NCBI GenBank assembly: GCA_021774795.1 | Contig: JAJFIR010000044.1 | Coordinates: 1 to 64,000, forward strand | Direction: 5' to 3' | DNA length: 64,000 nt | Source: Emcibacteraceae bacterium | Lineage (GTDB): Bacteria > Pseudomonadota > Alphaproteobacteria > Sphingomonadales > Emcibacteraceae | Shown: positions 1 through 8,576 of the stretch, piece after piece | Position numbering within the stretch: the stretch's first letter is position 1 | Layout: each line of letters opens with the position of its first letter | Notes under the pieces: generated by a model | What the model was told of the DNA's origin: nothing | Seen by the model: the letters and a program-made list of their open reading frames with translations, nothing else | Database searches by the model: none | Translations under genes and position numbers: made by a program

Positions 1-2
1 CC

Positions 3-1070
3 GTCGTAGAGATAATTCTACCCATCGGCATTTCATTCATTGTATTTCAGGCAATCACTTATCCACTGGATTTATATTCAAAGAAACTGGACCGTCAGAG
101 TTCTATTTTGGACTTCTCGTTGTTTCTGTCATTCTTCCCCCAACTACTATCTGGACCAATTGTTCGCGCATCATTTTTTATGCCGCAACTTAGACAAAAT
201 AACAAGCTGTCCGGCTCTGATATGATGAGCGGAATATGTCTGACCGTTCGGGGGTTGATTAAAAAAGTTATAATAGCGGATACGCTGGCAGTACAAATCG
301 TCGATCCTGCATTTGGCGCACCAATGGAATTCTCATCGATATTTTTAATCATCGCCCTATTTGCTTTTAGTTTTCAGGTTTATATGGACCTGGGAGGTTA
401 TACAGATATTGCAATTGGCGTTGGTAAGATGATGGGTTACCAGTTACCGGTGAACTTTAATCGGCCATATCTTGCAACCAGTATTGCCAATTATTGGCAG
501 AGATGGCACATCACGATGTCATCCTTTTTCCGCGACTATTTGTATGAAGGCATACGTAAATTGTCATGGAATAACATTTATCTAAATTTGCTTATCGTAT
601 TTATCTGTATCGGTATTTGGCACGGTGCTGGTTGGAATTTTGTATTATATGGATTTATTCACGGCAGCTTAGTGGGATGGGAGCATTACCGAAATCAAAA
701 CCGAAAAGATAAAGACCTACCTCCAATCGTTTATAAGGGCGGTTTATTGGTCCTGCGGATAATTCAAATCTTCACTATTGTAACTTTCACAAGGCTACTC
801 TTTAGAGGAGATGATTTATCCGCGAGCTGGGATTATTTCACCGCAATTTTTAATGCAAATACATCTGAATTACCTATGTCACCAATTGCAATTTTCGTGT
901 TAGCTTCTGCCGCGTTATTGCACTTCACACCTGTTGAATGGAGAGAGAAGTTAATGGCACTCGCTTCCAGAACTCCCCCATTCATTTTGGCAGGCGCAAT
1001 TGTCTTGCTTGTTTATGTCTTAATCGCTTTTGATACTGAAACCGCAAACTTTATCTATTTTCAGTTTTAA
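3..1070 (+). CDS. MBOAT-family membrane O-acyltransferase (AlgI-like), 5' end cut by window
   Basis: The frame is open from the window edge, so the start codon lies outside; 355 residues are visible. The first visible residues contain LPIGISFIVFQ, typical of MBOAT proteins, so an internal TTG at 108 is not the start. The core YWQRWHITMSSFFRDYLY and the segment GIWHGAGWNFVLYGF, holding the conserved catalytic histidine (codon near 621), are intact. Many hydrophobic segments indicate a polytopic inner-membrane protein. The family (AlgI, DltB, PatA) moves acyl groups from a cytoplasmic donor to an extracytoplasmic sugar polymer or peptidoglycan. The substrate cannot be read from the sequence. 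The next gene is convergent, so any partner lies to the left, outside the window. Confidence 0.9.
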   Translation, partial: VVEIILPIGISFIVFQAITYPLDLYSKKLDRQSSILDFSLFLSFFPQLLSGPIVRASFFMPQLRQNNKLSGSDMMSGICLTVRGLIKKVIIADTLAVQIVDPAFGAPMEFSSIFLIIALFAFSFQVYMDLGGYTDIAIGVGKMMGYQLPVNFNRPYLATSIANYWQRWHITMSSFFRDYLYEGIRKLSWNNIYLNLLIVFICIGIWHGAGWNFVLYGFIHGSLVGWEHYRNQNRKDKDLPPIVYKGGLLVLRIIQIFTIVTFTRLLFRGDDLSASWDYFTAIFNANTSELPMSPIAIFVLASAALLHFTPVEWREKLMALASRTPPFILAGAIVLLVYVLIAFDTETANFIYFQF

Positions 1071-1248
1071 GGGCAATAACAGCCATGTTAAGTGAAACTT
1101 TATTATGACGACCTTAAATTTAACGGAAGTTTAGAAATTTAAAGGTCCTGTGAAGAAAAAGTACGTTGTTATCAATTATCCGTATAAAAAACCTTTTCTC
1201 TATACACCGTATAAAACGGGGCCAAAGCCAGCCCGCCTGGATTAACAT

Positions 1249-2307
1249 TTATTTTTCTTCGGCGATCGTGGTGACCAATGTCCCGATATTTTCAATGCTC
1301 ATTTCAACAACATCTCCTGGCTTTAGAAATTCAGGTGGGTTACGTGCTGTGCCGACCCCGGCCGGTGTTCCGGTCATTACAACATCACCAGGATAAAGAG
1401 TAAATATTGCCGTCATATGGCGAAGAAGATGCGGTTCATCATGGATCATGTCACTGGAGTTACCATCCTGTTTCTGAACGCCGTTGACCCACGTTTTAAT
1501 ATCAAGATCCGCACTATCACCAATAAATTCCTTTGGTGTGATGAATGGCCCAAAAGGCGCAGCATTATCGCGGCTTTTGCTTTCCATCCAGTTTGCCCCA
1601 AAATTAAAACCTGCTCTTTCCTGACGCGGGAATGCAGGATCACGTCTGGCACTCGCATCAAAAACAATACTGTATCCAAAAACATAGTCTTTGGCATCTT
1701 CCATACTTACGCTATCGGCTTTTTTACCAATAATCACCGCTAATTCATTTTCAAAATCCCATGCTCTGCCAAGTGGATATCCTTTTGGAATCGGGAATTC
1801 TGAATTAGGATCAGTGATGGTTGAACGTGGTGATTTAGCAAAAAGTACCGGTGGATCAACATCCGGGTCTACAACCCGCAGGTCTGTGTCTGCCATTTCC
1901 TGTGTGTGATCCTGATAGTTCGCAGCCGTAGCGACCATGTTGTAAGGCCATTTAATCGGGGCGCGTAATGTTACGTCGGCGACGCTAAAGGCAAATGATC
2001 TGCCGTCCGAATTGCCATTATAATAGTTGGCAACCTGGTAAATACGTCCCTTAATACGGTCGTAATTTTCAATAAGCGAAAGCATGTTTCTCGGCATACG
2101 GACCCTGTCCAGACCTTCTGCATCTGCTAGTGCCGCGCCTGCACCTCTGAGATCAAGTATTGCGTCCCCGAGAACGAGACCGACGCGCGTAATGCCGTCC
2201 GCTTCAAATGTACCAAGCTTGAAAGGCGTGTCTGGGTTGCTGCTTGGTACAGCGGCAAAGGATACGCTTGTGAACAAAACTAGAAGTGAGGTTAAAATAA
2301 TTCGCAT
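1249..2307 (-). CDS. fumarylacetoacetate hydrolase (FAH)-fold protein with signal peptide
   Basis: 352 residues. The C-terminal two thirds match the FAH/5-carboxymethyl-2-oxo-hex-3-ene-dioate family: WDFENELAVIIGKK supplies metal-ligand acidic residues, followed by GYSIVFDASARR and a MTGTPAGVG segment. The family cleaves C-C bonds of beta-diketo acids or does related isomerase and decarboxylase reactions using Mg2+ or Mn2+. Unusually, the first 19 residues (MRIILTSLLVLFTSVSFAA) look like a Sec signal peptide, so the enzyme is probably periplasmic. An AGGAGA ribosome site lies just upstream of the ATG. The gene is isolated and a palindrome lies about 125 bases upstream. The family is clear; the substrate is unknown. 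Confidence 0.88.
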   Translation of the reverse strand: MRIILTSLLVLFTSVSFAAVPSSNPDTPFKLGTFEADGITRVGLVLGDAILDLRGAGAALADAEGLDRVRMPRNMLSLIENYDRIKGRIYQVANYYNGNSDGRSFAFSVADVTLRAPIKWPYNMVATAANYQDHTQEMADTDLRVVDPDVDPPVLFAKSPRSTITDPNSEFPIPKGYPLGRAWDFENELAVIIGKKADSVSMEDAKDYVFGYSIVFDASARRDPAFPRQERAGFNFGANWMESKSRDNAAPFGPFITPKEFIGDSADLDIKTWVNGVQKQDGNSSDMIHDEPHLLRHMTAIFTLYPGDVVMTGTPAGVGTARNPPEFLKPGDVVEMSIENIGTLVTTIAEEK

Positions 2308-2430
2308 TGATTTTCTCCTGTTCGATTTAATATTTATTATTCAAACAACGCACACCCCATGTCAAGTTGTATGCTGAAAGCATATTAATGATAAATAGCT
2401 ATAATGAATAATCGTATTTTAGCTCTTAGA

Positions 2431-2448
2431 TATAACAAAATTGTTATA
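2431..2448. promoter_or_regulatory. operator-like palindrome upstream of the exported FAH gene
   Basis: Perfect 8-base arms TATAACAA and TTGTTATA are separated by AA. The site lies between the end of the acyltransferase gene and the start of the FAH-family gene, about 125 bases before that start. The symmetry suits a dimeric repressor, but AT-rich DNA makes chance palindromes likelier. Inference only. Confidence 0.3.
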
Positions 2449-2483
2449 ATGATCTTTCACAATAACTTTTTCTCTCAGTAAAA

Positions 2484-3485
2484 TTAGCTGTATTTGTACT
2501 TTCTGATATATTTTCTTCCTGGCATTTCTACATATGTATAAAGCAGATGAGAAATTATTAGAGTTAAAATTATAACGGTTGTGACCGCAGCGAAAGTATC
2601 ATTAAAAATACTGGGTAGTCTATCGCTGATATTTGCAAACATTCTAAAGACAAGCCAATGGCTCATATAAATTGAAAAAGAAATTTCACCTAAATAAAAC
2701 ATTATCTGACTGCCTAATACTTTTTGAATGGTCCCCTTGCCTTTAAAAAGACCACATATAAACACGGTAATAATCACTTCGAATAATGCTTCATAAATAG
2801 GGGGTACATCGAACAAAAAATATATGATCAAGGCGGCAATTGACAAGTTAAACACCCAATTCCAGGTTCTTATACTTATGACATCCGATTTAGCAATTCC
2901 ATATAGGGCGCACCCTATATTAAATTCAAAGAATATCCTGACTAATCCGTAATCAAGGGAAAAATTCAATCCCTTACGGTAATAACACAATAACCCAAGC
3001 CCTATAAAAGATAAAAGAAGACGGACCAACCGCCACATTAATTTATCCTGTCTAAATTCAACTATTAAAAACGGAAACAACAGATAGGCAAATAATTCAA
3101 CGCTAATACTCCAGGACGGAACATTCCAATTTAAATAATCACTAAACCCCCATGCGTGAATCAGAAACAATTGCTTTAAAAGTTCAACATATTCATCAAA
3201 CCTTACAGGATCATTTTTAAACCCCGCTAATTGCGCGACAGTTAAATACGCAATATAAAATACTAATATAAATGCATGAACGGGATATATTCGGGCAATT
3301 CTGGATATCATGAAATTCTTGTAACGCTGCCTAAAATCTAACTTAAAATCATCATGGTAAACATGTGACAATATAAAACCACTAAGCAAAAAGAATATAT
3401 CCACCCCTAAATACCCGCTTGCTAAAAAAGAATAGCCATTTTCCCATTTAAAATTAAACAAGCAACAATGCCTGCCCTGGATCAC
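2484..3485 (-). CDS. acyltransferase family 3 (OafA/OatA-like), N-terminus probably truncated or frameshifted
   Basis: 333 residues from a GTG at 3485. From residue about 22 it is a typical membrane acyltransferase-3: ASGYLGVDIFFLLSGF and many transmembrane segments, ending with GEISFSIYMSHWLVF and a basic tail. Such proteins O-acetylate or O-succinylate surface sugars. The usual first helix with an R-x10-H motif is missing; the ORF instead begins with IQGRHCCLFNFKWENG. A neighbouring frame reads RAGIVACLIL at the same place, preceded by AKYYL and a stop, which resembles the expected start of the family. I infer one or more frame disruptions near 3450-3500, so the gene may be inactive. A sequencing error is also possible. 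Confidence 0.65.
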   Translation of the reverse strand: MIQGRHCCLFNFKWENGYSFLASGYLGVDIFFLLSGFILSHVYHDDFKLDFRQRYKNFMISRIARIYPVHAFILVFYIAYLTVAQLAGFKNDPVRFDEYVELLKQLFLIHAWGFSDYLNWNVPSWSISVELFAYLLFPFLIVEFRQDKLMWRLVRLLLSFIGLGLLCYYRKGLNFSLDYGLVRIFFEFNIGCALYGIAKSDVISIRTWNWVFNLSIAALIIYFLFDVPPIYEALFEVIITVFICGLFKGKGTIQKVLGSQIMFYLGEISFSIYMSHWLVFRMFANISDRLPSIFNDTFAAVTTVIILTLIISHLLYTYVEMPGRKYIRKYKYS

Positions 3486-3591
3486 AGATAATATTTTGCA
3501 ACTAAGTTTTCTGATATTTGCTTGTGTTCAAAACTTATTGTAGTTTTAAATAGTCTATAAATTTTACACTGCATAAGTTGGAGCATTATTC

Positions 3592-4563
3592 ATGAAGAAG
3601 CTATTCACTGCTGTGGGGCTAATTTTAATTTCTACCAGTTTCGCGAATGCGCAGATGACACCTGAGACAAAAATAAACGAAGGTGAAATTGTTGTGACAG
3701 TGCTGGGCTCCGGCACCCCGATACCCAGCCGCACGCAAGTGGGCACCGCGATACTTGTGCAAGCAGGCGGTCAAAATTTAATGTTTGACTGTGGGCGCGC
3801 CTGTAGCAGCCGTCTTGCACAGTTTGACGCTTCATTGATCGGTAAAGTTGACAGGCTTTTTATCACCCATTTGCATTCGGACCACATTACCGGCATTCCC
3901 GATTTATGGCTCAACGGCTGGGCGGTAGGACGGCGCACACCAATGAAAATCCTTGGGCCGACAGGCACCACATCGATGATGGAGCATATAAGAAAAGCAT
4001 ATGAATTTGACATTGATATCAGGTTCAATGATGGTGTCCCCGCGACAAAAACCGGATTAGATGCTGATTTTAAGGATATGGCAACCGACAAAGAAGGCAT
4101 AATCTATGAACAGGACGGCGTGACGGTAACCATTTTCCCGGTTGACCATGCATCGGTTAAACCCGCCTTCGGATATAGAGTGGATTATAAGGGAAAATCT
4201 GTTTTAATTTCAGGTGATACCGCAAGAAGTGAAAATGTTATCAAATACGCCATGGGAGTGGATGTTTTGCTCCACGAAGTGATGTCCCCTGCCCTTATCG
4301 CGGCAATCACCCAAAGGGCGACACCGGAACAGGCCGCCAAAGTAATCGCCTATCATACCACTGCGGATCAGACGGCAAATATTTTTAATATTACCAAACC
4401 AAAATTGGCCGTTTATTATCATATGCGAAGCGGTGGTCCATTCTCCGCATCCCTTGAAAAGGTAACGAGAGAAACATATTCCGGCCCCTTGGAAATAAGT
4501 CATGACCTATTTCAAATTCGTATCAATGATCAGATAACTACTCATGACGCTTCAAAGCAATAA
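3592..4563 (+). CDS. exported metallo-beta-lactamase-fold hydrolase
   Basis: 323 residues with a Sec signal peptide (MKKLFTAVGLILISTSFANA). The metal site is readable: THLHSDH gives H93, H95, D97 and H98, then VDHASV, SGDTA and a late YYHM histidine. The arrangement resembles RNase Z-like or arylsulfatase-like members of the fold that hydrolyse phospho- or sulfo-esters, but here it is exported, so a tRNA substrate is excluded if the signal works. GGAG lies 8 bases before the ATG. The gene is followed by two same-strand genes for exported proteins (cupin, aminotransferase), which may form a loose operon. Confidence 0.87.
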   Translation: MKKLFTAVGLILISTSFANAQMTPETKINEGEIVVTVLGSGTPIPSRTQVGTAILVQAGGQNLMFDCGRACSSRLAQFDASLIGKVDRLFITHLHSDHITGIPDLWLNGWAVGRRTPMKILGPTGTTSMMEHIRKAYEFDIDIRFNDGVPATKTGLDADFKDMATDKEGIIYEQDGVTVTIFPVDHASVKPAFGYRVDYKGKSVLISGDTARSENVIKYAMGVDVLLHEVMSPALIAAITQRATPEQAAKVIAYHTTADQTANIFNITKPKLAVYYHMRSGGPFSASLEKVTRETYSGPLEISHDLFQIRINDQITTHDASKQ

Positions 4564-4652
4564 TCCAAAATACCATCTCACATGTATATTATATTGCAAC
4601 AAATATAAGGAACTGCTAGCTTTCCAATAATTCATTGATGCGGGGAAGCCAT

Positions 4653-5129
4653 ATGAAACCAACCTTACTATTCATATTTCTGGTACTAAACACATCACTA
4701 TCTTGTGCGCAAGTTCCGGGCTTTGAATTTCGCAATCTACAATATGCCGAAGAAGCCGCTGACCGCTTGGAACGTGAGCTTGGTGATAAAGCAATGGTGT
4801 TTGAAACCATTGGAAACCACGACGGCCATTCAATGTATCTGGTGCTTAGAGGGAAAACCGGCACGGCGGAATTTCATATCACTGAATCTGATTATTATTT
4901 CGGCATTCGCGGCGCGGCTAAATTTGTTATTGGCGGCGAAGTTGTGAACCCAGAGGTACGCCCCAGAAAACAGATCGTCGGAACATCAATAAAAGGCGGC
5001 ACCACAAAACCGTTAAATCCCGGCGATATTATCCATGTGCCGCCAAGCACCCCCCACCAGATTATAATAGAACCTGATAAACCTTATATGTATATCCTGA
5101 TCAAAATTGATGAAGAACCGCTGAATTAA
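4653..5129 (+). CDS. exported cupin-domain protein
   Basis: 158 residues when started at the ATG at 4653, which has GGGGAAG a few bases upstream and opens directly on a signal peptide (MKPTLLFIFLVLNTSLSCA). An in-frame TTG at 4635 would put six extra residues before the signal and has no better ribosome site. The C-terminal part carries a cupin second motif, GDIIHVPPSTPHQ, with a metal-binding histidine, and ends in short beta strands. An earlier region, GNHDGHSMYLVLRGKTG, fits cupin motif 1. The function is unknown; small cupins include dioxygenases, isomerases and binding proteins. It lies between the MBL-fold and aminotransferase genes. Confidence 0.75.
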   Translation: MKPTLLFIFLVLNTSLSCAQVPGFEFRNLQYAEEAADRLERELGDKAMVFETIGNHDGHSMYLVLRGKTGTAEFHITESDYYFGIRGAAKFVIGGEVVNPEVRPRKQIVGTSIKGGTTKPLNPGDIIHVPPSTPHQIIIEPDKPYMYILIKIDEEPLN

Positions 5130-5157
5130 AATAAGATACGCCGTAAAGGAGATTAAA

Positions 5158-6294
5158 ATGGACTTTTCCCGCCGACAGTTTTTTAAAAAAACCTCACAAT
5201 CCGCGATGGCAATTCCGTTTCTTGGCACCCTTGCTGTTGACCCTTGCGAAGCCGCGACAAGCGCAGAATTTGATTTGTCTATGGGAAATCCGGAAGATGC
5301 CGTTCGGCTTAATTTTAATGAAAATGCTTTGGGCCCCTCTCCGCTGGCGATCGAAGGGGCAATGGCAGGATTAAAAGAAGGATGCCGATACGCGCTTGGT
5401 GGCATGCTTCGCCCGCTTATCGCCAAACATCACGGCGTGGATGCTGATTGGGTTTTAATGGGAACTGGTTCAACAGAACTACAAAGGCTGGCACCAATTT
5501 CCCATTTAAGGGACGGTGGCAATGTTGTGTCCGGGTTTGAAACCTGGGGCGGCGGGCTTGTTGTGGCGGATAATATGGGCGCAGAGGTTAAGCGAATACC
5601 GCTTTTAAAAGATAACGGATATAGTTTTGATATCCCCGCCATGCTGAACGCGGTTGATAATGATACCAAAATTTTCCTTATTGTCACACCAAATAACCCA
5701 ACGGGGGCCGCCGCGCCATTTGAACAACTTAAAGCAGTCGCAGACGCCCTGCCCGATGATGTGTTGTTTGTCATTGACGAAGCCTATGCAGACTATCTAC
5801 CTGATGGATGGAAAACGGGCGTTGATCTCATAAAAGAAGGGTACCAAAACGTACTTGTCACCCGAACCTTTTCCAAAGCGCATGCGATGGCGGGGCTGCG
5901 CTCCGGCTACGGCATTGCCCATCCCGATATATTAAAGGAAATATCAAAATTCGGCTGCGGCCCGGCGAGCACGAGCATTGTTGTTTTCGGTGCCGTGCAA
6001 GGGGCATTAAATGATAAAGAACACGCCATAAAATCCCGACAGCATGTGGAAAATTGCCGCAAATATTATGAGGAACAGGCAAATAGTTTGGGCATTAAAA
6101 CCGTTTCCGGCGTGCCGCCGTTTATTTTATTTGAACTTGGGGATCGGTGCGCGCCTATCTTTAATGCGCTACGAAAACGCAATATTCTTATCAGTCAGGG
6201 TAAATCATGGAACCTACCCAACCATTTGCGTATTTCATATGGTCTTACTGGAGAAAACGAAATATTCTTTAATGCATTAAAGGAAACTTTGTGA
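5158..6294 (+). CDS. Tat-signal class I/II aminotransferase (histidinol-phosphate aminotransferase-like)
   Basis: 378 residues. The fold-type I PLP signature is intact: NFNENALGPSP near the start, TPNNPTG at about 178-183, IDEAYADY, and the Schiff-base lysine K240 in TFSKAHAMAGLRSG. This is the HisC-like branch. The N-terminus MDFSRRQFFKK followed by a weak hydrophobic stretch looks like a twin-arginine signal, so the folded, cofactor-loaded enzyme may be exported to the periplasm. AAAGGAG lies close to the ATG. It ends a three-gene run of exported proteins. A housekeeping role in histidine synthesis is unlikely given the signal and context; the substrate is unknown. Confidence 0.85.
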   Translation: MDFSRRQFFKKTSQSAMAIPFLGTLAVDPCEAATSAEFDLSMGNPEDAVRLNFNENALGPSPLAIEGAMAGLKEGCRYALGGMLRPLIAKHHGVDADWVLMGTGSTELQRLAPISHLRDGGNVVSGFETWGGGLVVADNMGAEVKRIPLLKDNGYSFDIPAMLNAVDNDTKIFLIVTPNNPTGAAAPFEQLKAVADALPDDVLFVIDEAYADYLPDGWKTGVDLIKEGYQNVLVTRTFSKAHAMAGLRSGYGIAHPDILKEISKFGCGPASTSIVVFGAVQGALNDKEHAIKSRQHVENCRKYYEEQANSLGIKTVSGVPPFILFELGDRCAPIFNALRKRNILISQGKSWNLPNHLRISYGLTGENEIFFNALKETL

Positions 6295-6319
6295 GAAAAC
6301 AGGTAAAAACCTGTGCATT

Positions 6320-7204
6320 TTATTTTTCTTCGACAAATAGGAATTTAATGGTTGTTTCACCGACATTAAGCAGCTCATGCCATTTAACACCGTCACTTTT
6401 GCCGCTGTTTCCGGTAACACTTGTGGTTTCAAATGTACCCCGCTCGCCGATAACCTTTAAAGTGCCGCCCGATACCACATAAGTAAAATAAGGCCTTGTG
6501 TGGGTATGGCGTTCCTGCCCTGTGCCCGGCGGGTATGTGCATGTGCCTGTACGAATAATATCATCTTGATAAAGCAGTTCGCAGACCGCCTTACCCTTCC
6601 ATCCGGCTTCGATGGTATCCGGCAGTTGTTCCTCAATTTTTTCGCCAGCTTGGGAATGTTCTGTGATTTTATCTTCGGCAGCGATAATCAGCGCTCGCCA
6701 TTCTTCCATCTCTTCCGCGTATGCTTCCGTGCTCCACTCAACCAGCTCTTTATTTCTTTCTACGCTCAACGCCGTTAATTGATAAGCGACATTGACAATG
6801 GTGCCATCTTCCCCGTTTGCTTTTAAAGATACATCAACCGTTCCAACATCATAATCTGGTGTCATCCTTAAATATCGCGCACTCAGGTTTTCGGTGTCGT
6901 AATCCAGCACCAACCAAGTTGTTTTGTTAAGATGGTTGCTTGTTTGAAAAACTGAACCTTTTTCAAAGCCATCACCACTAAAAATTACAAGGCTCCAATT
7001 TGGAACCCATAAAACCTCGCCTGGGCCGGTAAATAAAGGTAGAGCCTCATGTGGCGCCATACTGAGTTCAAATGAACCGGTATGAGAAACAGTAACGGCA
7101 TTAAACTTCGGACTTTTTATCTTATTTAGCTCTTGCGCATGGAGATTAACAACAAACATTTCTCCAAATGCAATTAGCATGGTTATCAAGTGGTAGTTCT
7201 TCAT
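6320..7204 (-). CDS. exported SRPBCC-cupin fusion protein
   Basis: 294 residues. A signal peptide ends near residue 23. Residues about 36-170 resemble an SRPBCC (START/polyketide cyclase-like) lipid- or ligand-binding domain: SHTGSFELSMAPHEALPLF, a WLVLDY strand, and a long C-terminal helix rich in glutamate. Residues about 200-294 are a cupin with metal-ligand candidates H233, H235 and H276 (ERHTHTRPYF and VKWHELL). The fusion suggests binding of a hydrophobic or aromatic ligand next to a metal site. It is convergent with the aminotransferase gene. No specific function is recognised. Confidence 0.65.
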   Translation of the reverse strand: MKNYHLITMLIAFGEMFVVNLHAQELNKIKSPKFNAVTVSHTGSFELSMAPHEALPLFTGPGEVLWVPNWSLVIFSGDGFEKGSVFQTSNHLNKTTWLVLDYDTENLSARYLRMTPDYDVGTVDVSLKANGEDGTIVNVAYQLTALSVERNKELVEWSTEAYAEEMEEWRALIIAAEDKITEHSQAGEKIEEQLPDTIEAGWKGKAVCELLYQDDIIRTGTCTYPPGTGQERHTHTRPYFTYVVSGGTLKVIGERGTFETTSVTGNSGKSDGVKWHELLNVGETTIKFLFVEEK

Positions 7205-7439
7205 AATTTTCTCAAGCTAAATTATCATAACAATATTAAACTTATAACGAATGAAGCAAATACCCGGTCAATAGGAAAATTTGAAAACCCTTAGTGAAAC
7301 AGGTTTGATCGCTGGCATGTTTCAGAAACCGTCGAAGGATCATGCTTCTCTGCCCTTAGGCATGCGAGATAAGCTAAACGGCCAAACTGATTTTGCAAGC
7401 TACTCAAGTCCTGAATTGCCAGTGGTCAAGCTCAATGGT

Positions 7440-7817
7440 TTACTCAGGCGCCGGTTGGTTGCTGTTTATGATGTCCCGGTGGAGACACCAGCGACCGTAA
7501 ATATTTTTCCACACTACCATGAACTTGCCATTATCAATCTGCGCGTCCCCTGCATAAAGCGCAAATTCGCCGGATTCGATCGCCGTATCACCGCAGTCAT
7601 CAATTTCAATGGTCGTCAGGGATAGCTTCGTAATGCCTCCGTCAAACATGCCTTGAAACGCAGCTTGCACCGCCTCTTTTCCCTTAAATGTGTCAATATG
7701 CGGTGCCATAAGCCACCCGTCTTCTGTATATAAACTTGATAGTTTTGCTGCGTCCCCATCAGCAAACGCACTCATAAATTCCGTATTAATTTTTGAAATT
7801 TCTTCTTCTGCGCTCAT
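7440..7817 (-). CDS. SnoaL/DUF4440-like NTF2-fold protein
   Basis: 125 residues, the usual length of this single-domain cone-shaped family. Typical features are an N-terminal helix (EISKINTEFMSAFADGDAAKLS), the ledge YTEDGWLMAPHIDTFKGKEAVQAAF, and late strands GKFMVVWKNIYGRWCLHRDIINSN. Members are small isomerases, hydrolases or ligand-binding proteins, commonly involved in stress or detoxification. There is no signal peptide. A ribosome site AAGGAAGG precedes the ATG. The gene is alone. Confidence 0.85.
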   Translation of the reverse strand: MSAEEEISKINTEFMSAFADGDAAKLSSLYTEDGWLMAPHIDTFKGKEAVQAAFQGMFDGGITKLSLTTIEIDDCGDTAIESGEFALYAGDAQIDNGKFMVVWKNIYGRWCLHRDIINSNQPAPE

Positions 7818-7965
7818 GATATTTCCTTCCTTTTTTTATATATTAGGAAACACCGTAACAGAAAGCGGCAGATTTGCAAATTTGTCTAATCATCCGTTCC
7901 AGTTTCATGTTAAACATATTTTTTTGTTGAAATACGATTCTTACAATCTTTACACGGCATAAAAA

Positions 7966-8006
7966 AATGTACACCGCTCCCTTGGGGGGGAAGAGAAGTG
8001 TACATT
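7966..8006. repeat. hairpin with 9-base perfect arms AATGTACAC / GTGTACATT
   Basis: The arms at 7966-7974 and 7998-8006 are perfectly complementary. Beyond one mismatch, pairing continues through the A-tract on the left and the T-rich stretch on the right. The loop contains a run of seven G. Flanking A and T tracts are compatible with a terminator read in the plus direction, but no plus-strand gene ends nearby, so the role is unclear. Confidence 0.5.
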
Positions 8007-8011
8007 CTTTA

Positions 8012-8082
8012 GGTAATTTAGTCTGGTTAACGGAGTTTCTAATTAAATTAAATTATATTATATTAGAAAAGACTAATTTACC
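8012..8082. repeat. nested inverted repeat (outer 12-base arms, inner 8-base arms)
   Basis: The outer arms GGTAATTTAGTC (8012-8023) and GACTAATTTACC (8071-8082) match in 11 of 12 positions. The inner arms TTTCTAAT (8036-8043) and ATTAGAAA (8062-8069) match perfectly. Together they could fold into one long interrupted stem. This could be a structured RNA, a protein-binding site or the end of a decayed small mobile element; no coding sequence accompanies it. Confidence 0.45.
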
Positions 8083-8576
8083 GGTTTACGTCCATCTGCG
8101 GTTCGTCAAAATCGGCTGACTTTATAATTCCGAGTATAGAACGATATAACCATCAAAACTTTTGCAGAAGTATCTATATTTTTTTATAAACTAATTCTGC
8201 TAGTTACCTCCGCCAAACAAGCCTCGATTAGTAAGGTTTAAATAAAGATTCGTCTAAATACCTTAAAAAATAGTTAAATTAGGAAATGCTAACATAATAT
8301 AACCGCCTATAATACTTGCTTTTATAGCGTTTGTTTCCCAAGTAATCGTTTAATTACAATAAGTAATATATTAGTTACATGTTATGAAAAATTTAAATAA
8401 AACTAAATATTTTTTACTAAAATAGTCAGAAATAAGTTATTTATCATTCCAAATAATTTTTAAACGGATGTAATGATTCGTGTCAGATTAAGTTACATCC
8501 TGAGGGAATGAGAACAGTCACCAGTTTTAAATTTGAGGCGAGAATATAATTTTTCATAGTTTATTATGCCCAGGAA

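Larger units (their letters stand above)
7818..8576. other. gene-poor AT-rich interval with inverted repeats
   Basis: About 760 bases with no convincing ORF on either strand and no recognised RNA family. It begins with the promoter side of the NTF2-like gene. Between 7961 and 8082 lie two strong inverted-repeat structures, entered separately. From 8090 to 8576 I see only AT-rich sequence, ending downstream of the beta-propeller lipoprotein gene. Confidence 0.6.

Noticed and set aside
7281-7625. Plus-strand ORF of 114 codons.
   Set aside because: It overlaps the well-supported NTF2-like gene on the opposite strand, starts at TTG and shows no family features.
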